Shown here: piece by piece, positions 8,210 through 16,671 of the stretch
Layout of the letters: each line of letters begins with the position of its first letter
Numbering within the stretch: the stretch's first letter is position 1
Assembly (NCBI RefSeq): GCF_022761035.1
Contig: NZ_JAKWJP010000001.1
Span: forward strand, 620,001 to 684,000
Reading direction: 5' to 3'
Source of the DNA: Microbacterium sp. SS28
Lineage (GTDB): Bacteria; Actinomycetota; Actinomycetes; Actinomycetales; Microbacteriaceae
DNA length: 64,000 nt
Translations under genes and position numbers: made by a program
Notes under the pieces: generated by a model
The model's database searches: none
Told to the model about the DNA's origin: nothing
What the model saw: the letters and a program-made list of their open reading frames with translations, nothing else

Positions 8210-8782
8210 ATGGTCGCGGCGGAGCCCGGGTGGTACGACGACGGAACCGGCGCGATGCGCTGGTGGGACGGTTCGCGCTGGACCGAGCACTACGCCGACT
8301 TCGGTGTCGGCGGAGTCGAGCTGCGCGCGGACGCGGTCGCGCCGACGCAGACGCCGACCGCCGCGGGCTGGTACGACGACGGCCGCGGGCGGATGCGCTG
8401 GTGGGACGGTCGGCGGTGGACGACGCAATCGCGCTTCAGCGGCAGCGAGGAGTCCTTCGCGGGACTCACCGTCGACGTGCGGTGGATCCACTTCGGCGAG
8501 CTCAGCCAGCCGATCGCAGGCGTCGTCGCGATCGTCGACACCCTGGGCGAGATCGGCAGGCGGCCTGCGCTCGCGAGCGCGGCTCGCGGCAAGATGCTGT
8601 TCGACACGCGTGGACGGGTGACGGCGGGGCAATTCGGGCGGCTCGACCGACGCGCGACCGCGCTCGCGATCGAGAGCGCGAGCCAGATGTGGGTCACGTA
8701 TCCCCCGCCCGCAGACGAAGCACGGGCGCGGCAGTTCGCCTCGTGGATCAACTCGAGCGCGGAGCACTACCGGTACGGCTGA
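8210..8782 (+). CDS. Protein with two DUF2510 modules
   Basis: The 190-residue protein opens with two copies of the DUF2510 motif: GWYDDGTGAMRWWDGSRWT (about residues 7-25) and a second GWYDDGRGRMRWWDGRRWT (about 50-68). DUF2510 is a short actinobacterial tryptophan-rich module, usually at the N-terminus of membrane or envelope proteins. The remaining 120 residues lack obvious membrane segments and resemble no family I recognise. Start ATG 8210 is favoured over an upstream start because TACCCT (8198-8203) lies 6 bases before it, a leaderless promoter. A strong hairpin follows. Confidence 0.7.
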   Translation: MVAAEPGWYDDGTGAMRWWDGSRWTEHYADFGVGGVELRADAVAPTQTPTAAGWYDDGRGRMRWWDGRRWTTQSRFSGSEESFAGLTVDVRWIHFGELSQPIAGVVAIVDTLGEIGRRPALASAARGKMLFDTRGRVTAGQFGRLDRRATALAIESASQMWVTYPPPADEARARQFASWINSSAEHYRYG

Positions 8783-8783
8783 C

Positions 8784-8847
8784 GGATGCCGCGGGACGGC
8801 AAGCGCCGCCGACCCCGGAGGGCCGGCGGCGCCGGGGAGCGGCATCC
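8784..8847. terminator. Nested hairpin terminator between convergent genes
   Basis: The outer arms GGATGCCGC (8784-8792) and GCGGCATCC (8839-8847) enclose a second GC-rich pairing (GCGCCGCCG with CGGCGGCGC). The element starts 2 bases after the DUF2510 stop and ends next to the stop of the membrane protein on the other strand, so it can end both transcripts. Confidence 0.75.
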
Positions 8848-8848
8848 G

Positions 8849-9547
8849 TCATCCCGCAGCGTTCGCGCGGACGCGACCGAAGACGCGCAGTCCGCACGCG
8901 ACGAACACGGCGAGGAGCGGCGTCATGCCCAGTGCCGGGAGGATCGGCACGGCGTAGGGCAGGAACAGCAGGCCCGCCTGGCCGACGACGATCGCGGGGA
9001 TCGCCCACCAGCCGATGACGCCGGCGCGCACGAGCCCGATCGCGGCGACGATGAGCCCGACCGCGATGAGCGGAGCGAGCCCGAACGAGAGCTGGAACGC
9101 GAGGTGGCTGTAGACGGCCTCCGAGATCGACGCGCCCGCCTCGAGGCTCAGGTTGCGTCCGAGTTCGAGGTGCATCCAGTCCGCGAAGAGCGAGCCGGAG
9201 TTGTCGAGCAGCGCGACCGATGCGATGAGTGCGCCGATGACGGCGGGGATGGCGCCCCGAGTCCCGCGCACGAGCCACGCGAACGCGATGACGCCGACGC
9301 CCATGAGCAGGTTGCCGTAGTGCAGCAGGACGGCCGAGAGCTGCGTGAGGCCCGGGTCACGGGCGAGCGACTCGATGTAGCTCGCCTTGTCCTCGCCGTT
9401 CTGCACGGGCGAGGTCGCGAGTCCCGCGAAGAACAGTGCGGGCCCCGCGAGCAGCGCGATGCCGGCGGCGACCGCGAGGGCGGTGTGGGCGCGATGGCGC
9501 ACGACGGGTGACGCCGTGGGGAGCGGGTGGGCGGCGGTGGCGGTCAT
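8849..9547 (-). CDS. Multi-pass membrane protein divergent from a two-component system
   Basis: Start ATG 9547 (complement) is chosen because GAGGAG lies 6 bases upstream; longer in-frame starts would only add proline/arginine-rich sequence. The 232-residue product shows about seven hydrophobic segments (for example ALAVAAGIALLAGPALFFAGL, then further stretches around residues 75-95, 105-125, 145-165, 170-190 and 200-225). No transport or catalytic motif stands out. It faces the histidine kinase/response regulator pair across a 227-base spacer holding a 20-base palindrome, so it is a candidate target of that system, perhaps a stress-sensing or ion-related membrane protein. Confidence 0.7.
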   Translation of the reverse strand: MTATAAHPLPTASPVVRHRAHTALAVAAGIALLAGPALFFAGLATSPVQNGEDKASYIESLARDPGLTQLSAVLLHYGNLLMGVGVIAFAWLVRGTRGAIPAVIGALIASVALLDNSGSLFADWMHLELGRNLSLEAGASISEAVYSHLAFQLSFGLAPLIAVGLIVAAIGLVRAGVIGWWAIPAIVVGQAGLLFLPYAVPILPALGMTPLLAVFVACGLRVFGRVRANAAG

Positions 9548-9678
9548 GAGGACTCCTCGATTCACGAAGCGGATGCCGCGGATCAGCGGCAGGGCTACGC
9601 TCCCAGCGGGGCGGGGTGGGCGTCTGCCTTCCCGCGGTCCGGTCCGCCGGCCGGGAGGACGACCCGCATCGCCCGGCA

Positions 9679-9698
9679 TGTCATCCGTACGGACGACA
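9679..9698. promoter_or_regulatory. Near-perfect palindrome, candidate response-regulator site
   Basis: TGTCATCCGTACGGACGACA is self-complementary apart from one symmetric pair. It ends 20 bases before a -10-like TAGCGT (9719-9724), overlapping the place of the -35 for the histidine kinase gene. It lies between that gene and the divergent membrane protein. NarL-type regulators bind inverted repeats of this size, so autoregulation is likely but unproven. Confidence 0.5.
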
Positions 9699-9774
9699 GA
9701 CGCGGCGCCGCGCTCCCCTAGCGTGGTGTCCATCGCGCGGCCCCCGCGCGTTCCCCCTGGCCGAGAGGACCGCC

Positions 9775-10959
9775 GTGCGCAGAGCGGAGTGGATCCCGCC
9801 CGTCGTGGGCGCCGCGGGCCTCACGCTCGTCGGGGTCGTCGAGATCCTCCTGGACCCCTCGTTCCGGACCGCGCCGCTCGCCCCCGCCGCCGTGCTTGTG
9901 CTCGTCATCCTGGGAACGCTCGTCGCCGTGCGCGCGCCCATCCTCGGCACGGCGATCGTCGCGCTGCAGTTCCCGCTCGCGGCGGCGCTCGGACTCGACG
10001 GACCGACCGGCGCCGGCGTGCTCGCCTTCTTCCTGCTCCCCGCCTGGGCGGGGTGGCGCCGGCCGCCGCGCGTCTCGTGGATCGCTCCGCTCGCGGCGCA
10101 GCTGCTCGCGACGGCGGGCGCCGCGCTCGGCGCGATGGCGGGCGCGGCATCCGGAACCGCCTCCGACCCGTCGTCCGTCGACCTCGCGGCCGTCGCGTGG
10201 GAGAACCTGTACTTCTCGGCGATCGCGTGGGTGTCGTGGATGGTGGGCGCGTTCGCGCGCGGCGCCGGCGACCGCGCTGCCCGCGCCGAACGGCTCGCGG
10301 AAGCGCTCGACGCCGAGCGCGAGGCACGCGAGCGCACGATCCTCGTGGAGGAGCGGCAGCGCATCGCCCGTGACCTGCACGACTCGGTCGCGCACTCGGT
10401 GAGCGTCATGACGCTGCAGATCGGGGCACTGCGCACGACGCTGCCCGCGGGGTCGTCCGAGGCGGAGATGCTCAAGGGCATCGAGCGACTCGGCCGGGAG
10501 TCGGTCGCCGAGCTGCGCAGCGCCGTCGGCATCCTGCGCGAGTCAGAACCCGCCGAGGCGGCGCCGCCCTCGCTCGCACGGGCGTCCGAGCTCGTCGACG
10601 ATGCTCGCGCGACGGGTCTCGACGTGTCGTTCACGCAGGAGGGCGATTTCGCGGGGCTGAGTCGTGCGACGGATGTCTCGGCGTTCCGCGTGCTGCAGGA
10701 GTCGCTCACGAACGTCCTCCGGCACGCGCCCGGCAGCACGGCACGCGTCCGCCTCGCGCGCGACCCCCGCAGCCTCGTCGTGGAAGTCGAGAACACGGAT
10801 GCCGCGGCCCCGCCATCACCCGCCCGCTCCGGCGGCGGTCACGGCCTCGTCGGCATGCACGAGCGCCTCGCGCTCGCGGGCGGCGGCTTCTCGGCGGGTC
10901 CGACCGCGCGCGGCGGGTGGCGGGTGCGCGCGGAATTCCCCGTGGAGGAGATCGCGTGA
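9775..10959 (+). CDS. NarL-family sensor histidine kinase
   Basis: Start GTG 9775 has GAGAGG seven bases upstream. The 394-residue protein has an N-terminal membrane region of about five segments (residues 8-26, 38-55, 58-72, 80-93, 105-125) and a short coiled linker. The HisKA_3 dimerisation helix EERQRIARDLHDSVAHSVS carries the phosphoacceptor His 202. A HATPase_c domain follows with LQESLTNVLRHAPG as N-box and GGGHGLVGMHERLALAGG as G-box. It signals to the response regulator gene that overlaps its stop by 4 bases. The input is unknown, and sensing through the membrane domain is likely because no large extracellular domain is seen. Confidence 0.9.
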   Translation: MRRAEWIPPVVGAAGLTLVGVVEILLDPSFRTAPLAPAAVLVLVILGTLVAVRAPILGTAIVALQFPLAAALGLDGPTGAGVLAFFLLPAWAGWRRPPRVSWIAPLAAQLLATAGAALGAMAGAASGTASDPSSVDLAAVAWENLYFSAIAWVSWMVGAFARGAGDRAARAERLAEALDAEREARERTILVEERQRIARDLHDSVAHSVSVMTLQIGALRTTLPAGSSEAEMLKGIERLGRESVAELRSAVGILRESEPAEAAPPSLARASELVDDARATGLDVSFTQEGDFAGLSRATDVSAFRVLQESLTNVLRHAPGSTARVRLARDPRSLVVEVENTDAAAPPSPARSGGGHGLVGMHERLALAGGGFSAGPTARGGWRVRAEFPVEEIA

Positions 10960-11630
10960 GCGAGCGTCAGATCCGGATCGCCCTCGCCGACGACGAGGCG
11001 ATGATCCGCGCCGGCCTCCGGCTGCTGCTCGAGCATCAGAGCGACCTCGCGGTCGTCGGCGAGGCAGCAGACGGCGTCGACGCCGTCGCGATGGTGCGCC
11101 GCACGCGTCCCGACGTCGTCCTGCTCGACATCCGGATGCCGCACCAGGACGGTCTCGCGGCCGCCCGCGAGATCATCGCCGAGGGCACGGCCAAGGTCAT
11201 CATGCTGACGACCTTCGACGACGACCGCTCGCTGTCGGAGGCGCTGCGGGCCGGGGTGAGCGGCTTCCTGCTGAAGGTCGCGCCGCCCGAGCAGCTGCTC
11301 GCGGCCGTGCGCAGCGTCGCCGAGGGCAACGCCCTGCTCGACCCCGCCGTCACGGTGCGGGTCATCGAGTCGTTCGCCCGCACGGCGGCACCCGACCCGC
11401 GGCTCGTCGCGCAGCTCGCCTCGCTCACCGATCGCGAGCGCGACGTGCTGAGCCAGGTCGCGCTCGGGCAGTCGAACGCCGAGATCGCGGCATCCCTCTT
11501 CCTCGGCGAGACGACAGTCAAGACCTACCTTTCGCGCGCGCTCGCGAAGCTCGCGCTGCGCGACCGCGTGCAGGTCGTCGTCTTCGCCTACGAGAGCGGG
11601 CTCGTGCAGCCCGGTCGCGGCGGCGTGTGA
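10956..11630 (+). CDS. NarL/LuxR-type response regulator
   Basis: The GTG start at 10956 overlaps the kinase stop (GTGA), so the two are translationally coupled. The 224-residue protein has a receiver domain: ADDE acidic pocket (residues 11-14), phospho-acceptor Asp 58 in VVLLDIRMP, TTFDDD switch region, and the conserved lysine in SGFLLK. A LuxR-type helix-turn-helix follows (about 160-215, LTDRERDVLSQVALGQSN and TVKTYLSRALAKL). It should bind DNA as a phosphorylated dimer. The nearby palindrome at 9679-9698 is the natural first candidate site, which would give autoregulation and control of the divergent membrane protein. Confidence 0.92.
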   Translation: MSERQIRIALADDEAMIRAGLRLLLEHQSDLAVVGEAADGVDAVAMVRRTRPDVVLLDIRMPHQDGLAAAREIIAEGTAKVIMLTTFDDDRSLSEALRAGVSGFLLKVAPPEQLLAAVRSVAEGNALLDPAVTVRVIESFARTAAPDPRLVAQLASLTDRERDVLSQVALGQSNAEIAASLFLGETTVKTYLSRALAKLALRDRVQVVVFAYESGLVQPGRGGV

Positions 11631-11658
11631 CCGGGCCGCTCGCGGGGCCTCGGCCCGG
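11631..11658 (+). terminator. Hairpin terminator after response regulator
   Basis: CCGGGCCG (11631-11638) pairs with CGGCCCGG (11651-11658) across 12 bases, immediately following the stop codon. The remaining spacer to 11743, between convergent genes, shows nothing else convincing. Confidence 0.6.
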
Positions 11659-11743
11659 ACGCGCGCCACAACGCCCGAATAGCCAGCGGAGCGGCCCCGA
11701 TCGTCAGGGCGGTTTCGGCGGCCTCCGAGCGGTCCGCGCCGAC

Positions 11744-13432
11744 TCAGCGCCCGCGCGACCAGAGGCCCGCGAAGAGCGCGTGCGCGAGCGGGGCGAGCGA
11801 GAGCACCATGAGCGCCGTCCCCCAGGCGACGTCCTGCGAGCGCAGCAGGATGCCGCCGATCAGGAGGCCCGCGAAGAGCACCGCCGAGACGATCCGGCGT
11901 CCCGTGCGCTCGAGGCGCGCGAGCCGCTTCTCGAGGCGCGGTGTCTCGACCGACACCTTGCCCTCCTCGACGCGCGTCACGAGGCCGTCGAGCCGTCCAG
12001 GGAGGCGCGCGACGAGGGCCGCCGTCGACAGCGCCTCCTTCGCGACGGACTGCGCGATGTTCCCGCGCTCGTCGCGCAGCAGCTGCGCGGCGTAGGGCTC
12101 GACCGCGTCCCACACGTTAAAGCTCGGGTCGAGTCCGCTGCACATGCCCGACGTCAGCGACATGGCCCGCACGATCAGGAGGAAGTTCTCCGGCAGCTGG
12201 AACGGCAGCGAGCGCACGACGTCGCCGAACTCGCGCGCGAAGTCGCGGAACTCGCGCGGATCCACGTCGCGCAGCTCGGCGAAGCCCATCCCGCCGAAGC
12301 GCGCGAAGAGCTGCGTCATCGCGCGCTCGAGCTCGGCCGTGTCGGCGGAGGGCAGCAGGATTCCGACGCCCCGGATGCTGTCGACGAGGCGCTTCCCGTC
12401 ACGCGCGGCGACCGCGAGCAGCAGCTGCCGCAGACCGCTGCGGAGTGTGTCGGGGACCTCGCCCATCATGCCGAAGTCGATGAACGTGAGCTTCCACGGG
12501 CGGGACGCGGCCGTGACCTCCGTCGCGGGCGTCACGAAGATGTTCCCGGGGTGCGGATCCGCGTGGAAGAACCCGTGCCCGAAGAGCTGGTCGAACATGA
12601 CGGCAGCGAACTCGGCGGCGACCTCTGACGGGTCGATCCCGGCAGCCCGCAGCGCATCGACGTCGTTGATCTTGATCGCCGTGACGTCCTCGAGGGTCAG
12701 CACGCGGCGCGTCGTGCGCTCCCACACGACCTCGGGCACGCCGATGCGCTCGTCGCCCGCGAAGCTCGCCGCGAAGCGCTCGGCGCTCGCAGCCTCGTGG
12801 AGATAGTCGATCTCCTCGAAGCTCGTGTGCGCGAACTCCTCGACGAGCTCGGGCAGGTCGACGTGGTCCGAGACGACGCGCACGCGGTTGAGCCATCCAG
12901 CGACGCGCCGCAGTGCCTTGAGGTCGACGTCGACGATCTGCTCGATCCCGGGTCGCTGCACCTTGACGACGACGTCGCGCAGCCCCGTGTCGGCGGCCGT
13001 CACGTCGGTGAGCTGCGCGCGGTGCGCTTGACCGAGGGATGCCGCTGCCACCGGCACGGCCTCGAACGATGCGTACGCGTGCTCGAGCGGCATACCCAGC
13101 TCGACCTCGGCCGCGCCGCGGATCGCTTCGAACGGCACGGGCGGCACCTCGTCCTGGAGCCCCTCGAGCTCTTTCGTGATCTCGGGCGGCAGCACGTCGA
13201 GGCGCGACGACATGAACTGGCCGACCTTGATCATGAGGCCGCCGAGGTCGACCGCGAGCACGTGGAAGCGCTGCGCGATCCGCGTCAGGCGCGCCGCGCG
13301 CCCGCGCGCCGAGACGCGCGCGAGGCCGAACCGCGGCAGCACGAGCTCGAACCACCACACCTGCATGATGTAGCGGGCCGCGAACCGCAGGATGCGTCGG
13401 TATCGGGCGCGCGTGTTCCCGACGTCGGCCAT
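11744..13432 (-). CDS. AarF/UbiB (ABC1) family atypical kinase
   Basis: The 562-residue product has the ABC1/UbiB hallmarks: the KVGQF motif in LGGLMIKVGQFMSSR (about residues 64-78), an alanine-rich SLGQAHRAQL loop in place of a glycine-rich loop, the invariant VVVKVQRPGI lysine strand, and GFFHADPHPGN as catalytic loop with FIDFGMMG as metal-binding DFG. Two hydrophobic segments close the protein (about 515-555), anchoring it in the membrane. Family members support quinone biosynthesis or lipid homeostasis through ATPase-like activity. GGAG precedes ATG 13432. It is separate from the PadR gene 81 bases upstream on the same strand. Confidence 0.92.
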   Translation of the reverse strand: MADVGNTRARYRRILRFAARYIMQVWWFELVLPRFGLARVSARGRAARLTRIAQRFHVLAVDLGGLMIKVGQFMSSRLDVLPPEITKELEGLQDEVPPVPFEAIRGAAEVELGMPLEHAYASFEAVPVAAASLGQAHRAQLTDVTAADTGLRDVVVKVQRPGIEQIVDVDLKALRRVAGWLNRVRVVSDHVDLPELVEEFAHTSFEEIDYLHEAASAERFAASFAGDERIGVPEVVWERTTRRVLTLEDVTAIKINDVDALRAAGIDPSEVAAEFAAVMFDQLFGHGFFHADPHPGNIFVTPATEVTAASRPWKLTFIDFGMMGEVPDTLRSGLRQLLLAVAARDGKRLVDSIRGVGILLPSADTAELERAMTQLFARFGGMGFAELRDVDPREFRDFAREFGDVVRSLPFQLPENFLLIVRAMSLTSGMCSGLDPSFNVWDAVEPYAAQLLRDERGNIAQSVAKEALSTAALVARLPGRLDGLVTRVEEGKVSVETPRLEKRLARLERTGRRIVSAVLFAGLLIGGILLRSQDVAWGTALMVLSLAPLAHALFAGLWSRGR

Positions 13433-13513
13433 CGCATCTCCTTGACGCCGACGTGCCGGGGCACTCGGTCGAGCTTCGGCAGCTCGGACCTCGGCCGCCG
13501 GATTCGGGCGGAT

Positions 13514-14104
13514 TCAGTCCTGAGCGAGGATGGAGTAGAGCTTACGGCGTGCCTCGTCGAGGACGTCGACCGCCTGCTTCACCTGCTCGGGAGTCCCCGC
13601 CCGCGCGACCTGCGCCGCGACCTGCGCGAGCTCCATGCCGGCCTTGGGCAGCGCGGCGGCCGCGTGCGCGGCATCCCGCATTCCCGACGACTCCCACGGC
13701 GCGGGCCGTTCGCCCGCAGCGCCGGCCGCCTCGCGTCCCGCCTCGGTCAGCGAGTACGTCTTGCGGCCGCCCGACTCCTCGGCCGCGATGAGGCCCTCGT
13801 CGGCAAGGAGCTGCAGGGTCGGATAGACCGATCCCGCACTCGGCTTCCACGAGCCGCCGCTGCGCTCCTCGATCTGCTGGATGATCTGGTAGCCGTGCAT
13901 GGGCTGCTCGGCGAGCAGAGCGAGGACGGCGGCGCGCACGTCGCCCTTGCCCATCCGCGTTCCGGTCGTGCCGACCTTCTGCTCGAAGGCACCGCGCAGC
14001 TGCTCCATGATGTCCCACAGACCCGAGCCCTGGCCGCCGAGACCACCCGGACCGCGCCCAGGGAAACCTCCGCCGAACCCTCCGCCGGTGTACGAACCGC
14101 TCAT
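13514..14104 (-). CDS. PadR-family transcriptional regulator
   Basis: The 196-residue protein has a glycine-rich, flexible N-terminus of about 45 residues, then the PadR winged helix: RAAVLALLAEQPMHGYQIIQQIEE, the SAGSVYPTLQLLADEGL recognition helix, and the beta-wing GGRKTYSLTEAGR. A C-terminal helical part (about 140-195) probably dimerises. A perfect AT-rich palindrome of the PadR kind stands 36 bases upstream, so it almost certainly represses its own gene. The target may also include the AarF kinase downstream on the same strand or the HtrA-like protease upstream. Confidence 0.9.
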   Translation of the reverse strand: MSGSYTGGGFGGGFPGRGPGGLGGQGSGLWDIMEQLRGAFEQKVGTTGTRMGKGDVRAAVLALLAEQPMHGYQIIQQIEERSGGSWKPSAGSVYPTLQLLADEGLIAAEESGGRKTYSLTEAGREAAGAAGERPAPWESSGMRDAAHAAAALPKAGMELAQVAAQVARAGTPEQVKQAVDVLDEARRKLYSILAQD

Positions 14105-14139
14105 GTCATCCTCCTCGGATTCGAGGCGCTCAACGCGTC

Positions 14140-14163
14140 AACGATATATACCGATATATCGTT
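14140..14163. promoter_or_regulatory. Perfect PadR-type operator
   Basis: The arms AACGATATAT (14140-14149) and ATATATCGTT (14154-14163) are perfect reverse complements around ACCG. Such an AT-rich island is striking in this GC-rich sequence. It lies 36 bases before the padR start codon and 31 bases after the stop codon of the protease gene on the same strand. PadR proteins are known to bind sites of this ATAT-rich form, including near their own genes. Confidence 0.75.
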
Positions 14164-14193
14164 AACCCTCGTCTTCCGCAAGGGATCGGCACC

Positions 14194-15381
14194 TCAGGCG
14201 ACAGGGCCGGCCGCGAGCGTCACGTCGGCGGACTGCGTCGCACCCGAGGCATCGACCCACGTGATCGTCACGGTGTCGCCCGGCTCGTAACCCGCGATGA
14301 GCGCGCTCAGCGTCGCGGAATCCGTCACCGCCGCACCGTCGATCGCCGTCACTGTGTCGCCGCCGGTGAGCCCCGCCTCGGCGGCCGGCGTTCCCGCGTA
14401 GACGCCGGCGATGAGCGCGCCCGCGCTGCTGCGCGCCCCGCCTGACGTGCCGTAACGGCCGTACGTCTGCGTCTGCGATGCGAGTCCCACGCCCAGGAAG
14501 GCGGGGTAGCCGAGAGTCACCCCGCCGCCCTCCTCGCCGTCGGCGATCTGCTGGGCGATCGCGAGCGCATCCTCGATCGGGATCGCCCACCCCGAGATCG
14601 CGCTCCTGCCGGACGACGCGGCCGTCGTCATGCCGATCACTTCGCCCTCCGCGTCCAGGAGCGCACCGCCCGAGTCGCCCGAGACGACGTCGGCGGCGAC
14701 CTGGATCATTCCGTCGAGCGTCTCGCCCGCCGCGTTGCCCTCGGACGCCGTCGTGACGGTCGTCTCGAGCTCGCTGATCCGGCCGTCCGCGGCGAGCAGC
14801 TCGCCCCGGCCCATGGCATTGCCGACGGCGGTCACGGCGTCGCCGACGCTCTCCGCGTCCTGGTCGATCGTCACAGTGGCGAGGTCGCTCGCACCCTCGA
14901 GCTGCAGCAGCGCGACGTCGTCCTGCGCGTCCGTGCCGACGACGGTGGCCGCGTACGTCTCCCCGGTCGAGGCGATGGTCACCTGGATCCGCGTCGAGCC
15001 CGCGACGACATGGTTGTTCGTGAGGACGAGCCCGCCGCTCGTGAGCACCATGCCCGTGCCGGCGGCCTCGGCCTGCGCATAGCCCAGCACCGTGTCGATG
15101 AGCACGACGCCCGTCGACTCGTCGGCCGTCGCGGCTGTCGCATCGATCGCGAGCGACGCGCTGCGAGAGCCGTACGGGTTCGAGCCGTAGCCGGATGCGG
15201 CGCCGGCGGAAGAGAGCGTCGAGACCGCGGCGGGCGGGGCGGCGGCGGTCGCCGTCGTCGGGATGGCGAAGGTCAGCGCCACCGCGCAGGTGAGCGTCGC
15301 CGCCGTCGTCGCGAGGAGCCATCCTCGGGTCGTGCGCGCCGGCGGGGCGGGGTGGGGCGATGCGTCGGTACTGTCGAACAT
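14194..15381 (-). CDS. Secreted or anchored HtrA-like serine protease with PDZ domain
   Basis: The 395-residue protein starts with a cytosolic stretch, then a hydrophobic segment at about residues 21-48 (signal or anchor). A trypsin-like domain follows with all three catalytic residues visible: His 124 in TNNHVV, Asp 155 in DDVALL and Ser 237 in GDSGG. A PDZ domain occupies about 305-390 (GALIAGVYAGTPAAEAGL, then GGDTVTAIDG). This is the DegP/HtrA architecture of actinobacteria: an envelope quality-control or signalling protease. It has its own upstream region shared with the divergent msrB gene, and GGAG before ATG 15381. The PadR gene follows on the same strand after a 90-base gap that holds the operator. 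Confidence 0.92.
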   Translation of the reverse strand: MFDSTDASPHPAPPARTTRGWLLATTAATLTCAVALTFAIPTTATAAAPPAAVSTLSSAGAASGYGSNPYGSRSASLAIDATAATADESTGVVLIDTVLGYAQAEAAGTGMVLTSGGLVLTNNHVVAGSTRIQVTIASTGETYAATVVGTDAQDDVALLQLEGASDLATVTIDQDAESVGDAVTAVGNAMGRGELLAADGRISELETTVTTASEGNAAGETLDGMIQVAADVVSGDSGGALLDAEGEVIGMTTAASSGRSAISGWAIPIEDALAIAQQIADGEEGGGVTLGYPAFLGVGLASQTQTYGRYGTSGGARSSAGALIAGVYAGTPAAEAGLTGGDTVTAIDGAAVTDSATLSALIAGYEPGDTVTITWVDASGATQSADVTLAAGPVA

Positions 15382-15588
15382 GGGCTTCTCCTTCTCGTTG
15401 CATCGATGACACCCTCCGAGCCTCGGAACTCACGAGCGAAGAGCTATGGCACACCTATGGATGAGGCGGCGCACCCGTCCGGCCGCCAGAACTCACACCC
15501 CGCTCCCAGCTTCGCGGGACCAAACCCGCGCACACCGGCGTTCTTCCTCTCTGACGGCGCAGCCAGCGGCGTCACCTGAGGAGGATCC

Positions 15589-16056
15589 GTGTCACACGAC
15601 TACCGCAAGACCGCAGACGCTCTGAGCAGTCTCAGCGAGCTGCAGTACCGCGTCACGCAGGAGGACGGCACCGAGCCGGCGTTCCGCAACGCGTACTGGA
15701 ACAACCACGAGGACGGCATCTACGTCGACGTCGTCTCGGGGCAGCCCCTGTTCTCGTCGGCCGACAAGTTCGACAGCGGAACCGGGTGGCCGAGCTTCAC
15801 GCGGCCGATCGAGCCCGAGGCCGTCCGCACCAAGACCGACTGGAAGCTGTTCATGCCCCGCACCGAGGTGCGCTCCACGGGCGCCGACAGCCACCTGGGC
15901 CACGTGTTCGATGACGGCCCACGCACGGCCGGCGGCCTGAGATACTGCATGAACTCGGCGGCGCTGCGCTTCGTCCCCGCCGCCGAGCTCGACGAGCAGG
16001 GCTACAGCGCCTACCGTCCCCTCTTCGACAACGACACCCAGGAGAACGCATCATGA
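15589..16056 (+). CDS. msrB: Peptide-methionine (R)-S-oxide reductase
   Basis: The 155-residue protein is Msr[11 protein letters not shown] near residue 61, [10 protein letters not shown] near 98, and the catalytic RYCMNSAAL with Cys 120. It reduces the R form of methionine sulfoxide in oxidised proteins. The two CxxC zinc pairs of many MsrB proteins are absent (the first position reads [10 protein letters not shown]), so this is the zinc-free form. A strong GAGGAGG ribosome site precedes GTG 15589. msrA overlaps its end by 4 bases, making a repair operon for both sulfoxide isomers. Confidence 0.93.
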   Translation: MSHDYRKTADALSSLSELQYRVTQEDGTEPAFRNAYWNNHEDGIYVDVVSGQPLFSSADKFDSGTGWPSFTRPIEPEAVRTKTDWKLFMPRTEVRSTGADSHLGHVFDDGPRTAGGLRYCMNSAALRFVPAAELDEQGYSAYRPLFDNDTQENAS

Positions 16057-16607
16057 CCAGCGGACCATTCGACAAGGGCGAGATCACCCGCACCCCCGGC
16101 ACCGAGACCGCCGTCCTCGCGGGCGGCTGCTTCTGGGGCGTCGAGGACCTCATCCGCCGCCAGCCCGGCGTGCTCGACACGCGCGTCGGCTACACGGGCG
16201 GCGAGAACGCGCACGCGACCTACCGCAAGCACCCGGGGCACGCCGAGGCCGTCGAGATCGTCTTCGACCCCGCCAAGACGTCCTACCGCGACATCCTCGC
16301 GTTCTTCTTCCAGATCCACGACCCGTCGACCCTGAACCGCCAGGGCAACGACCTCGGCACGAGCTACCGCTCCGCGATCTTCCCGCTCTCGCCCGAGCAG
16401 GAGCGGGTCGCGCGCGACACGATCGCCGATGTGGACGCGTCGGGCCTGTGGCCCGCCAAGGCCGTCACGACCATCGAGCCCGAGGGGCCCTTCTGGGAGG
16501 CCGAGCCCGAGCACCAGGACTACCTCGTGCGCATCCCGCACGGCTACACGTGCCACTTCGTGCGTCCGGGATGGGTTCTCCCCCGGCGCGCGGACGCGAC
16601 GGCGTAA
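16053..16607 (+). CDS. msrA: Peptide-methionine (S)-S-oxide reductase
   Basis: The 184-residue protein has the MsrA signature GGCFWGVED with catalytic Cys 26, the GYTGG motif, HAEAVEI and the conserved FFQIHDPST segment. It reduces the S form of methionine sulfoxide, complementing MsrB encoded just upstream (ATGA overlap, so translational coupling). No resolving cysteine cluster is evident at the C-terminus; the only late cysteine is in [11 protein letters not shown] long hairpin terminator follows. Confidence 0.95.
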   Translation: MTSGPFDKGEITRTPGTETAVLAGGCFWGVEDLIRRQPGVLDTRVGYTGGENAHATYRKHPGHAEAVEIVFDPAKTSYRDILAFFFQIHDPSTLNRQGNDLGTSYRSAIFPLSPEQERVARDTIADVDASGLWPAKAVTTIEPEGPFWEAEPEHQDYLVRIPHGYTCHFVRPGWVLPRRADATA

Positions 16608-16614
16608 AGAGGAC

Positions 16615-16659
16615 GAACAGTGGACGCCGCGGCCCGACGGGTCGCGGCATCCACTGTTC
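16615..16659. terminator. Long hairpin terminator between msrA and the DJ-1-type gene
   Basis: The arm GAACAGTGGACGCCGCG (16615-16631) pairs with CGCGGCATCCACTGTTC (16643-16659) with a single mismatch. It lies between convergent genes and starts 8 bases after the msrA stop. Confidence 0.8.
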
Positions 16660-16671
16660 TGCGTCGGTTCT

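Noticed and set aside
7583..8845. Long reverse-strand frame opposite the aminotransferase and DUF2510 genes
   Set aside because: Arg/Pro-rich shadow of real genes, no motif, no ribosome site.
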